The translations under genes and the position numbers were made by a program. The notes beneath the pieces were generated by a model. It had not been told where the DNA came from and searched no databases. It worked only from the letters and a program-made list of their open reading frames with translations. Below, in pieces: positions 34,747 to 45,025 of a stretch of DNA of 64,000 nucleotides. Position 1 is the stretch's first letter; every line of letters starts with the position of its first letter. Origin of the DNA: Pezicula radicicola (taxonomy: Eukaryota > Ascomycota > Leotiomycetes > Helotiales > Dermateaceae); contig PDUO01000011.1 of assembly GCA_003008705.1 (NCBI GenBank), positions 177,956 to 241,955 on the forward strand, given 5' to 3'.

Positions 34747-36515
34747 TTAGTCTTGTATATTTCTATGGAAATAGTCAAAACAAGGCCCCTCTTTGCAAAG
34801 GGGAGCTTTNCATAGNACGCAGCCATANACTNTACTTTTCCCNCGATTTTCCCTTCNATTATTNCCTGAAATTTCGCCTAAAGGAGTCCTTGTATTCGAA
34901 GCCCGATGCCTCCCCAACTCCCTACAAGAGCGACAGTCCTGACGCCTCCCAATGTAGCCTATTTGATGGGCCTGTTTTGGAGGTTCTATTTCAGTACTAT
35001 TACCTTGGTATTGACTACGTTTCCGCTTCCTATTGCCCTCCTTTCCAAGCTGAAATAGATGGTTTATAAGGTCAATTCTAAACTCTCTTTGGGAGGTATA
35101 TTTCTCTTCTTTTAGAACCTCTGAGTGCAATGAGAGCTTATACGAATTGACTAAAACTGTGAAGAATAAGAAGTACCAAATAGTATACCACCCTCCCTTT
35201 CTTATTCGTCTTAAACTAGCTATTTCGGCCCGTAATTGGTCTGCTCTATCAACCCCATTCATAAGCCTATTATAGTCGTTGAAGTTTTCTGGAATATATA
35301 GCTTCCGTCTAGCCATAGTTCCAAATGGTACTCGGGATGTTTTAGCTGCAGAAGAGGTTGTTTTTGGGCGTTTTCGATCCTTTAGAACTTGACTAGTTCC
35401 AGTATGAATTGTGGATTGAAATAGACAAAGAGCATTGTCTTTCCAAGCCATATAATTGATCATATTATCTTCAGATAGACAACAATAGAAGGTGCCCCAA
35501 GGTATCTCATCCTTCTTCTTATCTTGCTTCTTCATTTGTACAAACTCTTTTAATATACCTGATTTTCCTCTACAAGTACTAGCAGCACCAATACCATGAT
35601 CTCTAAGGTATGAGAGCAGCCTAGTACTTGTAAAAAGATTATCAAGATATACACAATAAGAAAGAGCTTGCTTAGGTAGTTTAAGAACTAATTCAGCAAC
35701 AACTGCAGCTATCTTATTGTTCTTTAGTTCCTTGGGTACTTTAACTCCTTGTGGGCCTTGCCCTGCTTTATTGCCTTTCTTGTGCCATACCCAATTAAGC
35801 ATATAGCCTTCTTGTGCTATAGCCCATATCTTGTAGCCCTCTGAAATAGGCTTATTTGGTATAATAAGAGTATCAGATGATCTTCCACTAAATCGTTCTA
35901 TACTCTCATCAACTACAACGTCTCTTCCTGGGGTCCATAATTGACCAGAAGTCTCCCGAATATATATGTTGAGAGGCTCTACCTATAAGATACTTAGTAA
36001 GACTAAGTGAGTAGTATAGATTAACTAACCATTGAATAAACATCTGTACTAGTATTTGAATCACAGAGATGAAGCCTTATATTTATATCTTCCCAACGGT
36101 TCTTTGACATAGCATTCCGTACATCTTTATGATCTGCAAAGCCTCTTCTTGTAGTCCAATAATCAAGTATTTGATTCTCCACATGGATACCCATATATAT
36201 CCAAATTACTAGGAAGTTATATAGCTCGCTTAGTGTTAATGGAGTCCACTTTCTACCACCCCGAGTTCGAGGCCTTCCAGGCTGTGGTTCAAGATCATAT
36301 TTATTGGTATTATCAACTATAATCTGAAGTTGATTCTCAGGAAAAAACAGCTCCCAAATCGCAAAGGCATTGTATGGAGAGACGTTGGAAGGAAGGTTGA
36401 TTTTCTTGCTGAAAGGGGGCGTATACATAGGCTCAAAATCGGTGCCTTTCTTAGTGGCTAGCGGTAAATCTGGCCTCAATGTACCTGGGTCGGTAGTATC
36501 TGGTACAGTATCCAT
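34747..36515 (-). CDS. piggyBac-like transposase (DDE_Tnp_1_7)
   Basis: Two exons, 36515-36030 and 35982-34747, joined in phase 0 across a 47-nt intron (donor GTTAGT, acceptor TTATAG), give about 573 aa. The N-terminal half has the family's INLPSNVSPYNAFAIWELFF opening, WTPLTLSELYNFLVIWIYMG and the DYW...NRWEDINIRLHLCD segment. The catalytic Asp triad is visible: VVVDESIERFSGRSS, then YCVYLDNLFTSTRLLSYLRD, then LMNGVDRADQLRAE. A basic KRKRSQ stretch and a Cys-containing CRSCRELG tail follow, shorter than the PHD-like zinc tail of insect piggyBac. There are no stop codons, but seven unknown bases fall in the last 40 codons, so the true C-terminus is uncertain. Probably able to mobilise this element or relatives. 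Confidence 0.82.
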
Positions 36516-36644
36516 AGCTGCATATTTATTACGACTTTACAGGCTAAATATAGGTGGTTTGGGTGTACAATGGGAGTTGTAATAGATCAAGGGGGTGGTT
36601 CAGCATTTTGGTGTTCCATATACACGTGACTACAAGGCCCAAGC

Positions 36645-36677
36645 GTCACACTAAAAGTCGCACCGACGGGCAAAGGG
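36645..36677 (-). repeat. Right terminal inverted repeat of the piggyBac-like element
   Basis: 33 bases ending CGACGGGCAAAGGG on the plus strand; directly followed by AT of the host gene. Confidence 0.8.
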
Positions 36678-36946
36678 ATAGCAAAGAGGATGATGAGGTA
36701 ATTTTGGATTGGATCAGAGGGAACTTAAATACCACATGGCACTCCTGTGGCACGTGCGCCATGAGGGAGAAGGAGAAGGGTGGCGTTCTGGATGCTGACT
36801 TGAATGTGTATGGGACTGTTGGCTTGAAGGTTGCTGATCTCTCGCTCCTGCCGGAGAATGTTGGCGCCAATACGAATAATACTGCGTTGGTAATAGGTGA
36901 AAAGGCTGCTGTCATTATTGGTGGTGAGCTGGGTATTAAGGTGTAG

Positions 36947-37596
36947 GTTGCTATAGTTTTACTTGTTACTGTACGAACCTATGTACCTTGAGCATTAGAG
37001 TTAGCGTTTGCGATATCATGTCTACAAGGCCTATTTGTTTTCAACACAGCATGAGGCACTTGCACAGTTCTAAGGTGACTGATAGATTGAGCAGATGAAT
37101 GAAGAGATTTTGATTTGTACGATGTCTTGCCTACGAGAATATCAGCTCGTGTAGCATGTCGAAGCGACAAACAATTGCTTACAGTTGCTCCTGCACTTAG
37201 TCACCGCAGCCTCTCTGATGACTGTGCTGCCCTAATTGGTGCCGATCGACTTAAATTGATAAGGGTATCTCAATTATTTCCTTACTTTGAATAACGTTTT
37301 GAAGATGACTGCTGGCCGTACGAGTAGTAACAATGGGGGGTGATGACGAGAAGGATGCACTCACCTCAGGTTGTGTAGGCATCACGAGTAGTTTAGATTT
37401 CTCTCGATCCCCAAACCAAGATGATGGCAACAGTTGTCATTAAGTCTAGTTTAGAACTTATATACAAACACAGCTGTCGTCTCTCAGAGTGGCGAGTATG
37501 TCCAAGCATCTCTCTTGTACTGTACAGTTTGCAATTCTCCACCCAGTAACGCCGAATCCCGTTTTAGGTATTTCACAAATCTGCGGAAATATCGTA
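36947..37596. other. Intergenic, no supported gene
   Basis: About 650 bases after the GMC stop. The first ~150 should be the GMC 3' untranslated region. Nothing else is recognisable. Confidence 0.4.
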
Positions 37597-38574
37597 TCAA
37601 TTCCTTCCATCTATCATTTGATCTCTTCCTCTGCAATCCTTGCCAACAAATGCAGGACAAGGGCTGCCTTCTCCCTCCCTCCCATTTCCTCTCATGCCAC
37701 CCAAGAGCCAATCTGTCAGTCCTACCACTCTCGCTCCGACGCCCTTCTCCCAGTTACCGCCTTCTTCAACATGTTCAATAGTATGGCCGGCTATCCTTCC
37801 TTCTCCATCAAACTCAAAGATGAACAATCCGGTGAACTCCTTGCTATCGTCTTCGCCTTTCCCTCCTCCCAGCCACTCTGTAATCTTATCTACATTTTCG
37901 TGTCCCCCAATACCCTTATAGAAAGGCCCTGTTCCTTTGCCGCGCGTTTTCCCAATCGTGCGCCATCTTACAACAAGCTGCTCGGGACGAGTATCGAATC
38001 GAGATGTATGTTTGGAATTCGTCGACTTGATCATCCGCTCAGACAGGATCTCGAGCTTGACATTGCCCACGATGGGAACACGGCCCCATGCGATACAAGA
38101 GGTCCATAATGCAGCATTGTATGCCACTCGACCGGAGACAGTGGGAAGATGAGGATGCGTTGAAGGGAACAGGTGTAGAGTTATCTGCGGAGACAAAATC
38201 TCTTGTGGCAGAGGCGACTGTAGGAGTGTTGGCAGACGTTCTTGAAGGATTCGAAGTGCTATACTACAAGTTAATGGGGCCACTTTTGAGGGGAGAAAGG
38301 ACTGCTTGCTCTTCCCCAGCTTTACAGTTCGTTCATCTGTGGGTTTGCGGGGTAGATCATTTGGGCTTGGAGGTGTATTGCGCTGTGGAGTTGTACCGGT
38401 GAACCATACATCTGGTAAGGTTCTGGGGCCTGTATGCACCGTAGCTAGAGATCGCGAGCTATTGATTACCACCAGATGGGTTGAAGGATGTTCTCGGGCA
38501 TAGCTCCGGATGATAAGAGAGAGATTTGAAGCATTGCGAGGGCGAGCGCGGAGAACGCTGCAAGGCATCGACAT
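37597..38574 (-). CDS. Conserved unknown, probably mitochondrial, NTF2/DUF2358-like fold suspected
   Basis: A single 325-aa exon. The N-terminal 60 residues are rich in Arg, Ser and Ala with one Asp and one Glu (VLRARPRNASNLSLIIRSYA), a plausible mitochondrial presequence. A Pro/Arg/Lys-rich stretch follows. The conserved-looking core runs from VSGRVAYNAALWTSCIAWGR through EQLVVRWRTIGK and GPFYKGIGG to TGLFIFEFDGEGRIAGHTIE, then HVEEGG. A wound sheet that ends with an I-x-x-H-x-I-E/D motif is typical of NTF2-like and DUF2358 proteins, where no enzymatic role is known. The last 30 residues are polar and uncertain. I do not recognise a specific gene. It faces the Rab gene across a ~570-base divergent region. 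Confidence 0.6.
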   Translation of the reverse strand: MSMPCSVLRARPRNASNLSLIIRSYAREHPSTHLVVINSSRSLATVHTGPRTLPDVWFTGTTPQRNTPPSPNDLPRKPTDERTVKLGKSKQSFLPSKVAPLTCSIALRILQERLPTLLQSPLPQEILSPQITLHLFPSTHPHLPTVSGRVAYNAALWTSCIAWGRVPIVGNVKLEILSERMIKSTNSKHTSRFDTRPEQLVVRWRTIGKTRGKGTGPFYKGIGGHENVDKITEWLGGGKGEDDSKEFTGLFIFEFDGEGRIAGHTIEHVEEGGNWEKGVGARVVGLTDWLLGGMRGNGREGEGSPCPAFVGKDCRGRDQMIDGRN

Positions 38575-39148
38575 CAGCCTGAATAGGTAGGTGTGGGGTG
38601 GAAAGACATCAAGAACTGAAGAACCAGGTGTAGATTTCTGGGAAAGATGTTACTCGAAGCTAAGATTATTATAGAAGTAGTACGTAGCGATTGCACCAGC
38701 GCGGGAACAAAGAAGGGAACAAGCACAGCGGACTCTATACAACCAACGGCGGCAACAGAAACTGCATGCAACCCAACAACGAACAGCCTGTACATTAATC
38801 ATTGCACGCCATATCAATAATGACTGTGTGAGTCAATATCATATCCAGTAGCAACCAGAAAAATAATAAAAAGAAATCAAGTCGCCAGCTGTCTCGCATC
38901 CTTTGTACCTTCATACACCTGTCAAAGAACATCGATACCAGTCACGTGTAACCTTGTCGCTTAGCTCCGCCCCAGCCAGCCTGCCTAACCTAACCTAACA
39001 TCTGACTTGCGACGTTGATCCCGTTGGACTTCTTTGGTACTCTATCACCGACTTGCTCTACATCTCCACGACAGAATCACCTTTCCCCCTCCAACCCCAG
39101 TGATTTTCTACCTTTGCATATTCAAACTCAACATCACCGATCGCAATC
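38575..39148. promoter_or_regulatory. Divergent region upstream of the Rab1 gene
   Basis: 574 bases between the unknown mitochondrial-type gene (minus) and the Ypt1/Rab1 locus (plus). It contains CTAACCTAACCTAACA near 38987-39000 and CT-rich leader tracts before 39149. No specific factor sites can be named. Confidence 0.35.
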
Positions 39149-39162
39149 ATGAATCCAGAGTA
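39149..39162 (+). other. Orphan first-exon-like segment of Ypt1 (MNPE-Y)
   Basis: ATG AAT CCA GAG TA followed by donor GTACGT is exactly what the first exon of a fungal ypt1 looks like. Joining it to the obvious acceptor (AACAG before ATACGATTAC) would give a TAA stop. It may be a relic, part of an alternative transcript, or evidence of a sequence error near 39358-39362. Confidence 0.45.
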
Positions 39163-39341
39163 GTACGTCAGTTCCAAGCACTGTCTCCAGTCTGAAAGGA
39201 TCCCCAGACAAAGCTACACCGGGAATACGAGACTGACTGCTTGTGTTATAGAGTTCCAACCCCTTCATCATTGCTGTTTACCAAACCAGAGGAATATGCG
39301 CGCAGACGCTTCAAATATCACCCCGAGAATTCACCGCCCAG

Positions 39342-40165
39342 ATGGCTTACGAACCTAACAGATACGATTACCTCTTCAAGCTCCTTCTTATCGGTGATTC
39401 CGGTGTAGGAAAGTCCTGCTTGCTGTTGCGGTTTGCGGATGACACATACACTGAGAGCTACATCTCAACTATCGGTGTTGATTTCGTATGTTCACCCCTC
39501 GTTGGTATTGGCTAGAATGGTTATTGATAGCATGGTAGAAAATCCGGACGATCGAGCTGGATGGCAAGACTGTGAAGCTACAAATCGTAAGGGCACATCG
39601 CATAAGTGGAATACTAGGCAGCTGCTGATATTACAATCTAGTGGGATACAGCTGGACAGGAGCGTTTCAGAACAATCACATCTTCCTACTACCGAGGAGC
39701 TCACGGCATCTGCGTTGTCTACGATGTCACCGATATGGACTCATTCAACAATGTCAAGCAGTGGTTGCAAGAAATCGACAGATATGCTACAGAAGGTGTC
39801 AACAAGTTGCTTGTAGGAAACAAGAGCGATATGTCCGACAAGAAGGTCGTCGAATACACAGTTGCAAAGGTACGTTCTGCCACATGGCCCCGTCACGAGG
39901 AGGCATCACCTGCTTTGTCCCTCGTGATTCAAATTTCTCTGCAACTTAGCAACTAACCACTGTCTGGTAGGAATTTGCTGACAGCCTCGGTATTCCATTC
40001 CTCGAGACCTCCGCAAAGAACGCCAGCAACGTCGAGCAAGCTTTCTTGACCATGGCCCGCCAAATCAAGGAACGCATGGGTACGACAACCTCGAACAACA
40101 AGCCCACAGTGAACGTTGGACCAGGACAGGGCGTACAACCAGGATCTGCTGGCGGCTGCTGTTAG
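39342..40165 (+). CDS. ypt1: Ypt1/Rab1 small GTPase
   Basis: Exons 39342-39485, 39539-39586, 39642-39869 and 39971-40165 encode 204 aa when started at the ATG at 39342 ([18 protein letters not shown]). All GTPase boxes are present: GDSGVGKS (P-loop), STIGVDF (effector loop), [19 protein letters not shown] (switch II), NKSD, ETSAK, and a C-terminal GGCC for double geranylgeranylation. Rab1 proteins control ER-to-Golgi traffic and autophagy. The start is odd. Fungal Ypt1 normally begins MNPEYDYLF, and ATGAATCCAGAGTA followed by donor GTACGT sits upstream at 39149-39162, but no acceptor joins it in frame to the DYLF exon. The P-loop onward is certain; the first 7-10 residues are not. Confidence 0.9.
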
Positions 40166-41269
40166 ATATGTCTGTGTTTCTGGTAAGGACGGAACGGAAA
40201 TCACGAGCAAACGGCTTCTTTTCTTTCCACTGCTTGCATTAGAACGACTGCCATTTGGATCAGCCTCTCCTGAATTCCGACTACCTACACCACTGCAATT
40301 CTCTGAACTCTGCGATGTTGGGGGATAAGGGGAGTAGATACTCGTAATGGAATGGGCTTTATGGGAAGGAGACTCAGTCGATGGGTGTTCAACTCTTTGG
40401 CGTGTGAAGGTGAATTTTTCGGGGTCGGATTCGGATATTATGTTCTTTCACTTTTGCGCCTCTGTCTGGTTTCCTCTTTTCAATTTGATACTTTACTGCG
40501 TTTGTCATTCTGGGGTGATGGGATTGGTTCAATCAAATCAATCATGTCATACCTTAAGCTTCTTTGATTCTACGACAAACCAGGAATTACTCAAATAATA
40601 TGTACAGTATAGGACAAACCTACTTATGGGCTCTCATCCCTTACTCGCCATCTTGACTGCCGAGATGGTGTCCTTCTACCTTTTGTATAACGCTCTTCAT
40701 CTGTCTCATCAGGAGGCTTTTTAATTTGTATATCTGTCTTATCCTCCTGGAGGTTTTATTTGCAGTTCTATGGCAAATCTCCACTGGATTTTGTTTATTT
40801 GCCGTGTGGTCTTTCCTTCGTGGCAAAGGATGGCTACAAAATTCGGGGCAGCTCCATTTACAATAGGAAATGGAAGTTACGAGGCAAGAGCTCCGAGGCT
40901 AGTGCCAAATAGTGGGAAGAGTTGTTGATTTGAAGAGAAATCGCGTTACAGAACGCCTCTTCGTAACTGGCAAATATAGGTCATATGGCATTTGATATTC
41001 TGCTTATGAGGAGATTGTGCATGCGTGCTCTTCAACGAGCTCTCCTTGGTAGACCTCATATCCTTCACATATCTCTTTCTCAATTTTCACCGACCATCTC
41101 CAAAGCAATGGTATATATCCCTTTTAAATGCTTAGTCTTTAACGCCGCAGCTACGTCTGAGATGTCTGACTGAAAGGCCAGATAACCTGTTTATGATTCT
41201 TTGTGTAGAGCCCTGATGTTCCATAAATATCAGCCTCTAATCGAGGACAAATGAGAAATGAGAAGCATG
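40166..41269. other. Intergenic, no supported gene
   Basis: 1.1 kb between the ypt1 stop and the degraded GARS gene. The first ~400 bases are likely ypt1 3' untranslated region. Short open frames (40347-40598, 40985-41173) have no motifs. Confidence 0.4.
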
Positions 41270-42609
41270 AATCCACGTGCAATGTCCTTTCTGTAGAATA
41301 TATTCCTGAATTTTATTGATCGAACCCCATTGTATGTAGATGTAATAGCAGCTTCTAAAGAATCTCGAACAGCCACAACTACTAATACACGACCGCCGGC
41401 TATTGCAATATTACAAATAATAGGAAGAGTGGCACTTAAAACTTACCTTTTGTTGTTGAGCCAAACTCAATTAAGTCCCCTTGCCCCTTAGCATACGAGT
41501 CTGGATAGCCACTAACCGCAATAACGAAATTACATGCAAAACGTGGTTGGATTTCGAGCATTACTTGGTCTAAGTTTCCTTGTGTACAGGCAAGGAGAAC
41601 GGCTGCCAGATCGGTGGCTTCACTTGGCAAAGGAATCACCGACTGTGTCTCTGTGTCTCCAAATCTCGTGTTGTACTCGAGTACTTTTGGACCAGAAACT
41701 ATTAGCATGACCCCTGTAAACAGTATTCCGACAAAGGTTCGACCTATCGTAATATTAACCTCGAATCCCTAAATAACCGTTGTTCATGAAATCATTACCT
41801 TGCAGAATAGTCTCCTCAATCTGCGCCATAATATCCGCAGAGGCAAAAGGAGTTGGTGCATAGACACCCATACCACCAGTATCAGGACCCTTGTCACCGT
41901 CAAAAATCCGCTTGTGATCCTGGCCAGGTGAGAGTGTCTGTATAGTAATGCCATCGCTTAAAGTCAAAACACTAATTCATGTTCTTCAAGATATTGCTCA
42001 ATAACGAAATCTAGCTCCTACCATCATATATTTCAAGGCTTCCTGTGCTTCTTCCTAATTTGGAGGCAGTACGACGCCTTTACCGGCAGTCAGGCCCGAA
42101 ACTTTGAGAACAACTCGATGGGTTATTGATGCGAGATATTCTCTGGCTAACTCGTAGTCACTGAAGTTGCGATATTCTGCTGTTGGAACGCCATGCCTCT
42201 GTATAAAGTCCTTTGCGAAGGTCTTTGAGCCTTCAAGTTCTGCAGCTTCTTTGGTAGGTGCGAAACATGGAATACCACCTTTAATGACTTATTGGCAAGA
42301 TCTTTAGAATATAAATGGTATCGGAACGCTTTTACTCTCTCGAAAGTATCCTTCAATCTCGTCGCAAACAGCATCATCTGGTCCTACAACAACTAAGTCC
42401 ACTTCCAATCTCTGTGCTAGCTTTACCATGCCAGGGTAACAATTCGCAGCTATATTGTTGATATTGGAGACTTTAGCCATTCCTTGAGCTGTGCCGCCAT
42501 TTCCCGGAAGGACAAATATGTGGTTTACGGTGGGTGATTGGTTTAGTTTCCATGCTAGAGCATGTTCTCTTGCACCTTCTCCAATAAGCAGGATTGTTAA
42601 ATTATTCAT
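41270..42609 (-). pseudogene. Degenerate phosphoribosylamine-glycine ligase (GARS) copy
   Basis: Pieces of a GARS enzyme (second step of de novo purine synthesis) are in order but in different frames. They are ILLIGEGAREHALAWKL (42609-42304), a middle part with EGSKTFAKDF-like and LKVSGLTAGKGVVLPP segments, DHKRIFDGDKGPDTGGMGVY (about 41930-41870), KVLEYNTRFGDTETQSV (41700-41640) and finally GGRVLVVVAVRDSLEAA with VRSIKFRNIFYRKDIA near 41400-41280. Stops and shifts separate them, for instance TAG after LPPN and a shift before TLSDGIT. In fungi GARS is normally fused to AIRS (ADE5,7); no AIRS part follows, so this is a partial or stand-alone copy. The working ADE5,7 must be elsewhere. Splicing could bridge some breaks but not the in-frame stops. 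Confidence 0.72.
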
Positions 42610-43050
42610 TTTGACAGCACTACTTTATTCTACGTGATTATTAACGGTTGAAATTCTAGATTTGCTAATAAGTGGTGAGTTCGTAAAGATTGCTGAGATT
42701 CCTTTGTTTAAAATTTAGGCCAGAGAAGCTTGTTGCCGAGCTACTAATGAGACCGTTTTGTTTAGTTGTGGAACTAATTGAAGTAGAGAAGCTCACCATG
42801 GTAAGCTGAAATAACAAAGCTAAAAGGTGAAAAGTTGCCGAATACTAGAAGTCAAAAGTTAGCTCAAGTGCAGTAGTAAATTCTTCGAGCATTAGATGTT
42901 TTAGATCACTAGATACAGCTACTGTCGAGATTTCTGGAGTAAACACACTTTACGAGGTGATTAGCGCTATTAGCTTTTATTTTCTCTAGAGGATACTACT
43001 AAGAGTGTGTTTTGACATGAATCTTCTTTGAACAATCTCTTCAACTTCAT
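42610..43050. other. AT-rich intergenic stretch
   Basis: About 440 bases between the GARS remnant and the RutA-like gene. No open frame or repeat stands out. Confidence 0.4.
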
Positions 43051-44223
43051 TCAAGACAGATCAACCTTCTCAACACCGTGAGCCAAGTGAGTCTGAGCCC
43101 TACTCTTCATTAAAGGCTGAATTCTCTTTCCAAAATTGTCCACACCTGTCATAAAGTCATCAAAAGTCATCATAATTCCCTTGATAGGCTGAGCAGCAAC
43201 CTCATCCAGCATTCCTGCTATCTTCTCATAACTTCCAATCAGTGTCCCAGCATTGAAATTAACTTGTCCGCCAAGATCCTTATTCTGATGTCTCTTCACT
43301 GTGGCTGTTGCAGCGGCATTTGTGTCTTTGCTCCCTTGATCAACTAGCCATGACACAGCATTTACATCGATGCCGTCTTTATATGACTGCCATTTTGCTT
43401 CCGCTGCTTCATCTGTTTCGTCGGCTATTATCATGAAAAGGACAATAGCACCAACGTCACGCCCTGCTGTCTTTGCAGCCTCGACTAAATTTAAATTGTT
43501 TGCCGCGAAGGCGGTGGGTGTATTGTGTCCTGTGCCAGCGCAGAAATTATAGTCGCAATGCTCAGCAGCAAATTTTATACCAGTAGGACTTTGCCCAGCT
43601 GCAACAACCTTAATGCCACTCGAGGGTTTCGGTAACATCTTGCAATCATTCATAATGAAGTGTTTGCCCTTGAAGTTCGAAACACCTGTGCTCCAGAGAT
43701 CGTGCATCACTTGGACGTACTCTGTCGCGTATTCGTATCGATATCCAAAATAGGCGTTTCCAGGCCATAGAGACATCTGTTCGTATTCTGCTGCTTGCCA
43801 TCCTGTCACTATGTTGACACCAAAACGTCCAGGTGCAATGGAATCAATTGTCGTCGCCATTCGTGCGCATAGTGCTGGAGGTAAAGTGAGGATAGCGGTT
43901 GAAGCGAAGAGTTTGATCTTTGAGGTAACTGCAGCCAAACCTGCCATGAGAGTGAAGGATTCCAACTGAATGTTATTTGTTAGTAGTTTTTAAGCAATGA
44001 CTAAGAGATGATATACATTGTAGTCCCAGTATTCTGTCTTTCCACCAAAACCACGTAATTTGATCATTGAAAGAGCGAAATTGAAGCCGTAACTCTCGGC
44101 TTTTTGCACAATCTCCTTGTTCATTTCAAACGAAGGCTTATATTGGGGAGCATTGGTTGACATGAGCCAGCCATTATTCCCGATAGGAATAAAGACGCCG
44201 ATTTCGATATCTTTGGAAGCCAT
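43051..44223 (-). CDS. RutA-like pyrimidine/flavin-dependent monooxygenase (luciferase-like)
   Basis: Two exons, 44223-44017 and 43965-43051, separated by a 51-nt intron (donor GTATAT, acceptor TTCAG), give 373 aa, close to bacterial RutA. The luciferase-like TIM-barrel pattern is clear: [15 protein letters not shown] at the start, [31 protein letters not shown], then the strong [19 protein letters not shown] and [15 protein letters not shown] blocks, and [18 protein letters not shown]. RutA uses FMN and O2 to open the uracil ring; the fungal copies may act on pyrimidines or related amides, which is inference. No rut neighbours are present. A bacterial-type enzyme with a single small intron could be an old horizontal acquisition. 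The start at 44223 gives MASKDIEIG; the upstream extension lacks an ATG. Confidence 0.82.
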
Positions 44224-45025
44224 TGTCGATGGGAACCTTCGTTCTTGATTGACAACGAGTCTGTACACTGTATATAAACTGATGACTATGCTTCCGTCAT
44301 GAAAGCTGAAGCGAAGTAGAAGTTGATATATCTTTCACAGGCTACAGTTGGCCTTGCACGGCCAACTCGCTGGATACCCCACCCTCAAAATACCGAAGCT
44401 CTTATCGATGTCGGGATTCCGATGCATAGAGCACCATTCAGCCTTGAATGCCATATCGCTCGAGTCTACCACCCTGTTTGCAGCGGCGTCGAGGACAGGG
44501 AGATGCATGGCTCAAGCCCTATCCTATTTGAGATTCCAGAGGGCCAAGGCCAACAAGAGTTCATAAGCGAGTGGAATAGGAGTAAATAAGCGATCACAAT
44601 AAGTCGCTCGTTCTCACGACACGTCTTTTGTCCTTGAGGAACTCACAAGAGTATGGGCAAATTGTAACCTATAAGTGATAATATCTGTCAATTTGAAAAT
44701 GATTGGGGGCGATATTGAGACCTTTTATAATGAAATAGCCATTGGGTAAGGGTGTCGCTAACCTAAATCCAGTGTTGTTTGTTTGAGCACCACCATACCG
44801 AGTCGTTAGAGAACTTAAATGTGTGTCGGATTTCGGCTTATACTCGCAAACTCGGCGCATTTGTGAAAACAAGTACTCACGTGATAATACACTAAAGAAA
44901 CACCTCAAGACGCTAGAATTATTTGCGGGGTGTTTATTTAGTTGTGCAACGCGCTGAGCTTCCTCTTTCGACAAGCCTCATGATGTCTTCGAACGCCCTT
45001 CCACTACTTCGTCCCGCTATGAATC
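44224..45025. promoter_or_regulatory. Divergent region between the RutA-like and threonine aldolase genes
   Basis: About 800 bases between two starts facing apart. Open frames at 44323-44589 and 44669-44974 have no motif and no splice partners. No defined regulatory site can be named. Confidence 0.35.

Larger units (their letters stand above)
34654..36677 (-). mobile_element. piggyBac-like DNA transposon, apparently near-intact
   Basis: A 2024-bp element with imperfect terminal inverted repeats at 34654-34690 and 36645-36677. Both begin CCCTTTGCCCGTCG and continue GTGCGACTTTTAGTG, with a 4-base insertion in the left copy. The host gene reads gag-t-AT before it and AT-agc after it, so the target duplication is the dinucleotide AT, not the usual piggyBac TTAA. 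A transposase gene fills most of the minus strand. Seven ambiguous bases (34810-34864) lie near the left end. Near 34783-34806 a CCCCTCTTTGCAAAGGGG palindrome could form a hairpin. Confidence 0.8.
31419..36946 (+). pseudogene. GMC oxidoreductase (alcohol-oxidase type) split by two transposons
   Basis: Exons 31419-31631, 31693-32061, 32111-32627 and 32682 onward are intact and read VDIIFAGGGTAACVAAGRLA (FAD-binding start), GGREAIVPCGGVLGGGSSIN, TAGALGTPQILERSGIG and DLPGVGENYQDHH, all GMC signatures. The frame meets a mariner end at 33131 and stops at 33155-33157 after about 23 foreign bases. The missing C-terminus resumes at 36680 (SKEDDEVILDWIRGNLNTTW, then HSCGTCAM, ending ELGIKV at 36946) with no other lesion. 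The target sequence fits Glu-Tyr-Ser across the junction; the undisturbed protein would be about 605 aa. The lost part carries the GMC active-site His of TTWHSCGT, so the truncated product should lack catalysis. The intact flanks point to a recent insertion. Relatives oxidise alcohols or sugars with O2. Confidence 0.85.

Noticed and set aside
34747..36515. Bacterial IS4-type transposase
   Set aside because: The Asp boxes, DYW segment and intron match eukaryotic piggyBac-like transposases.
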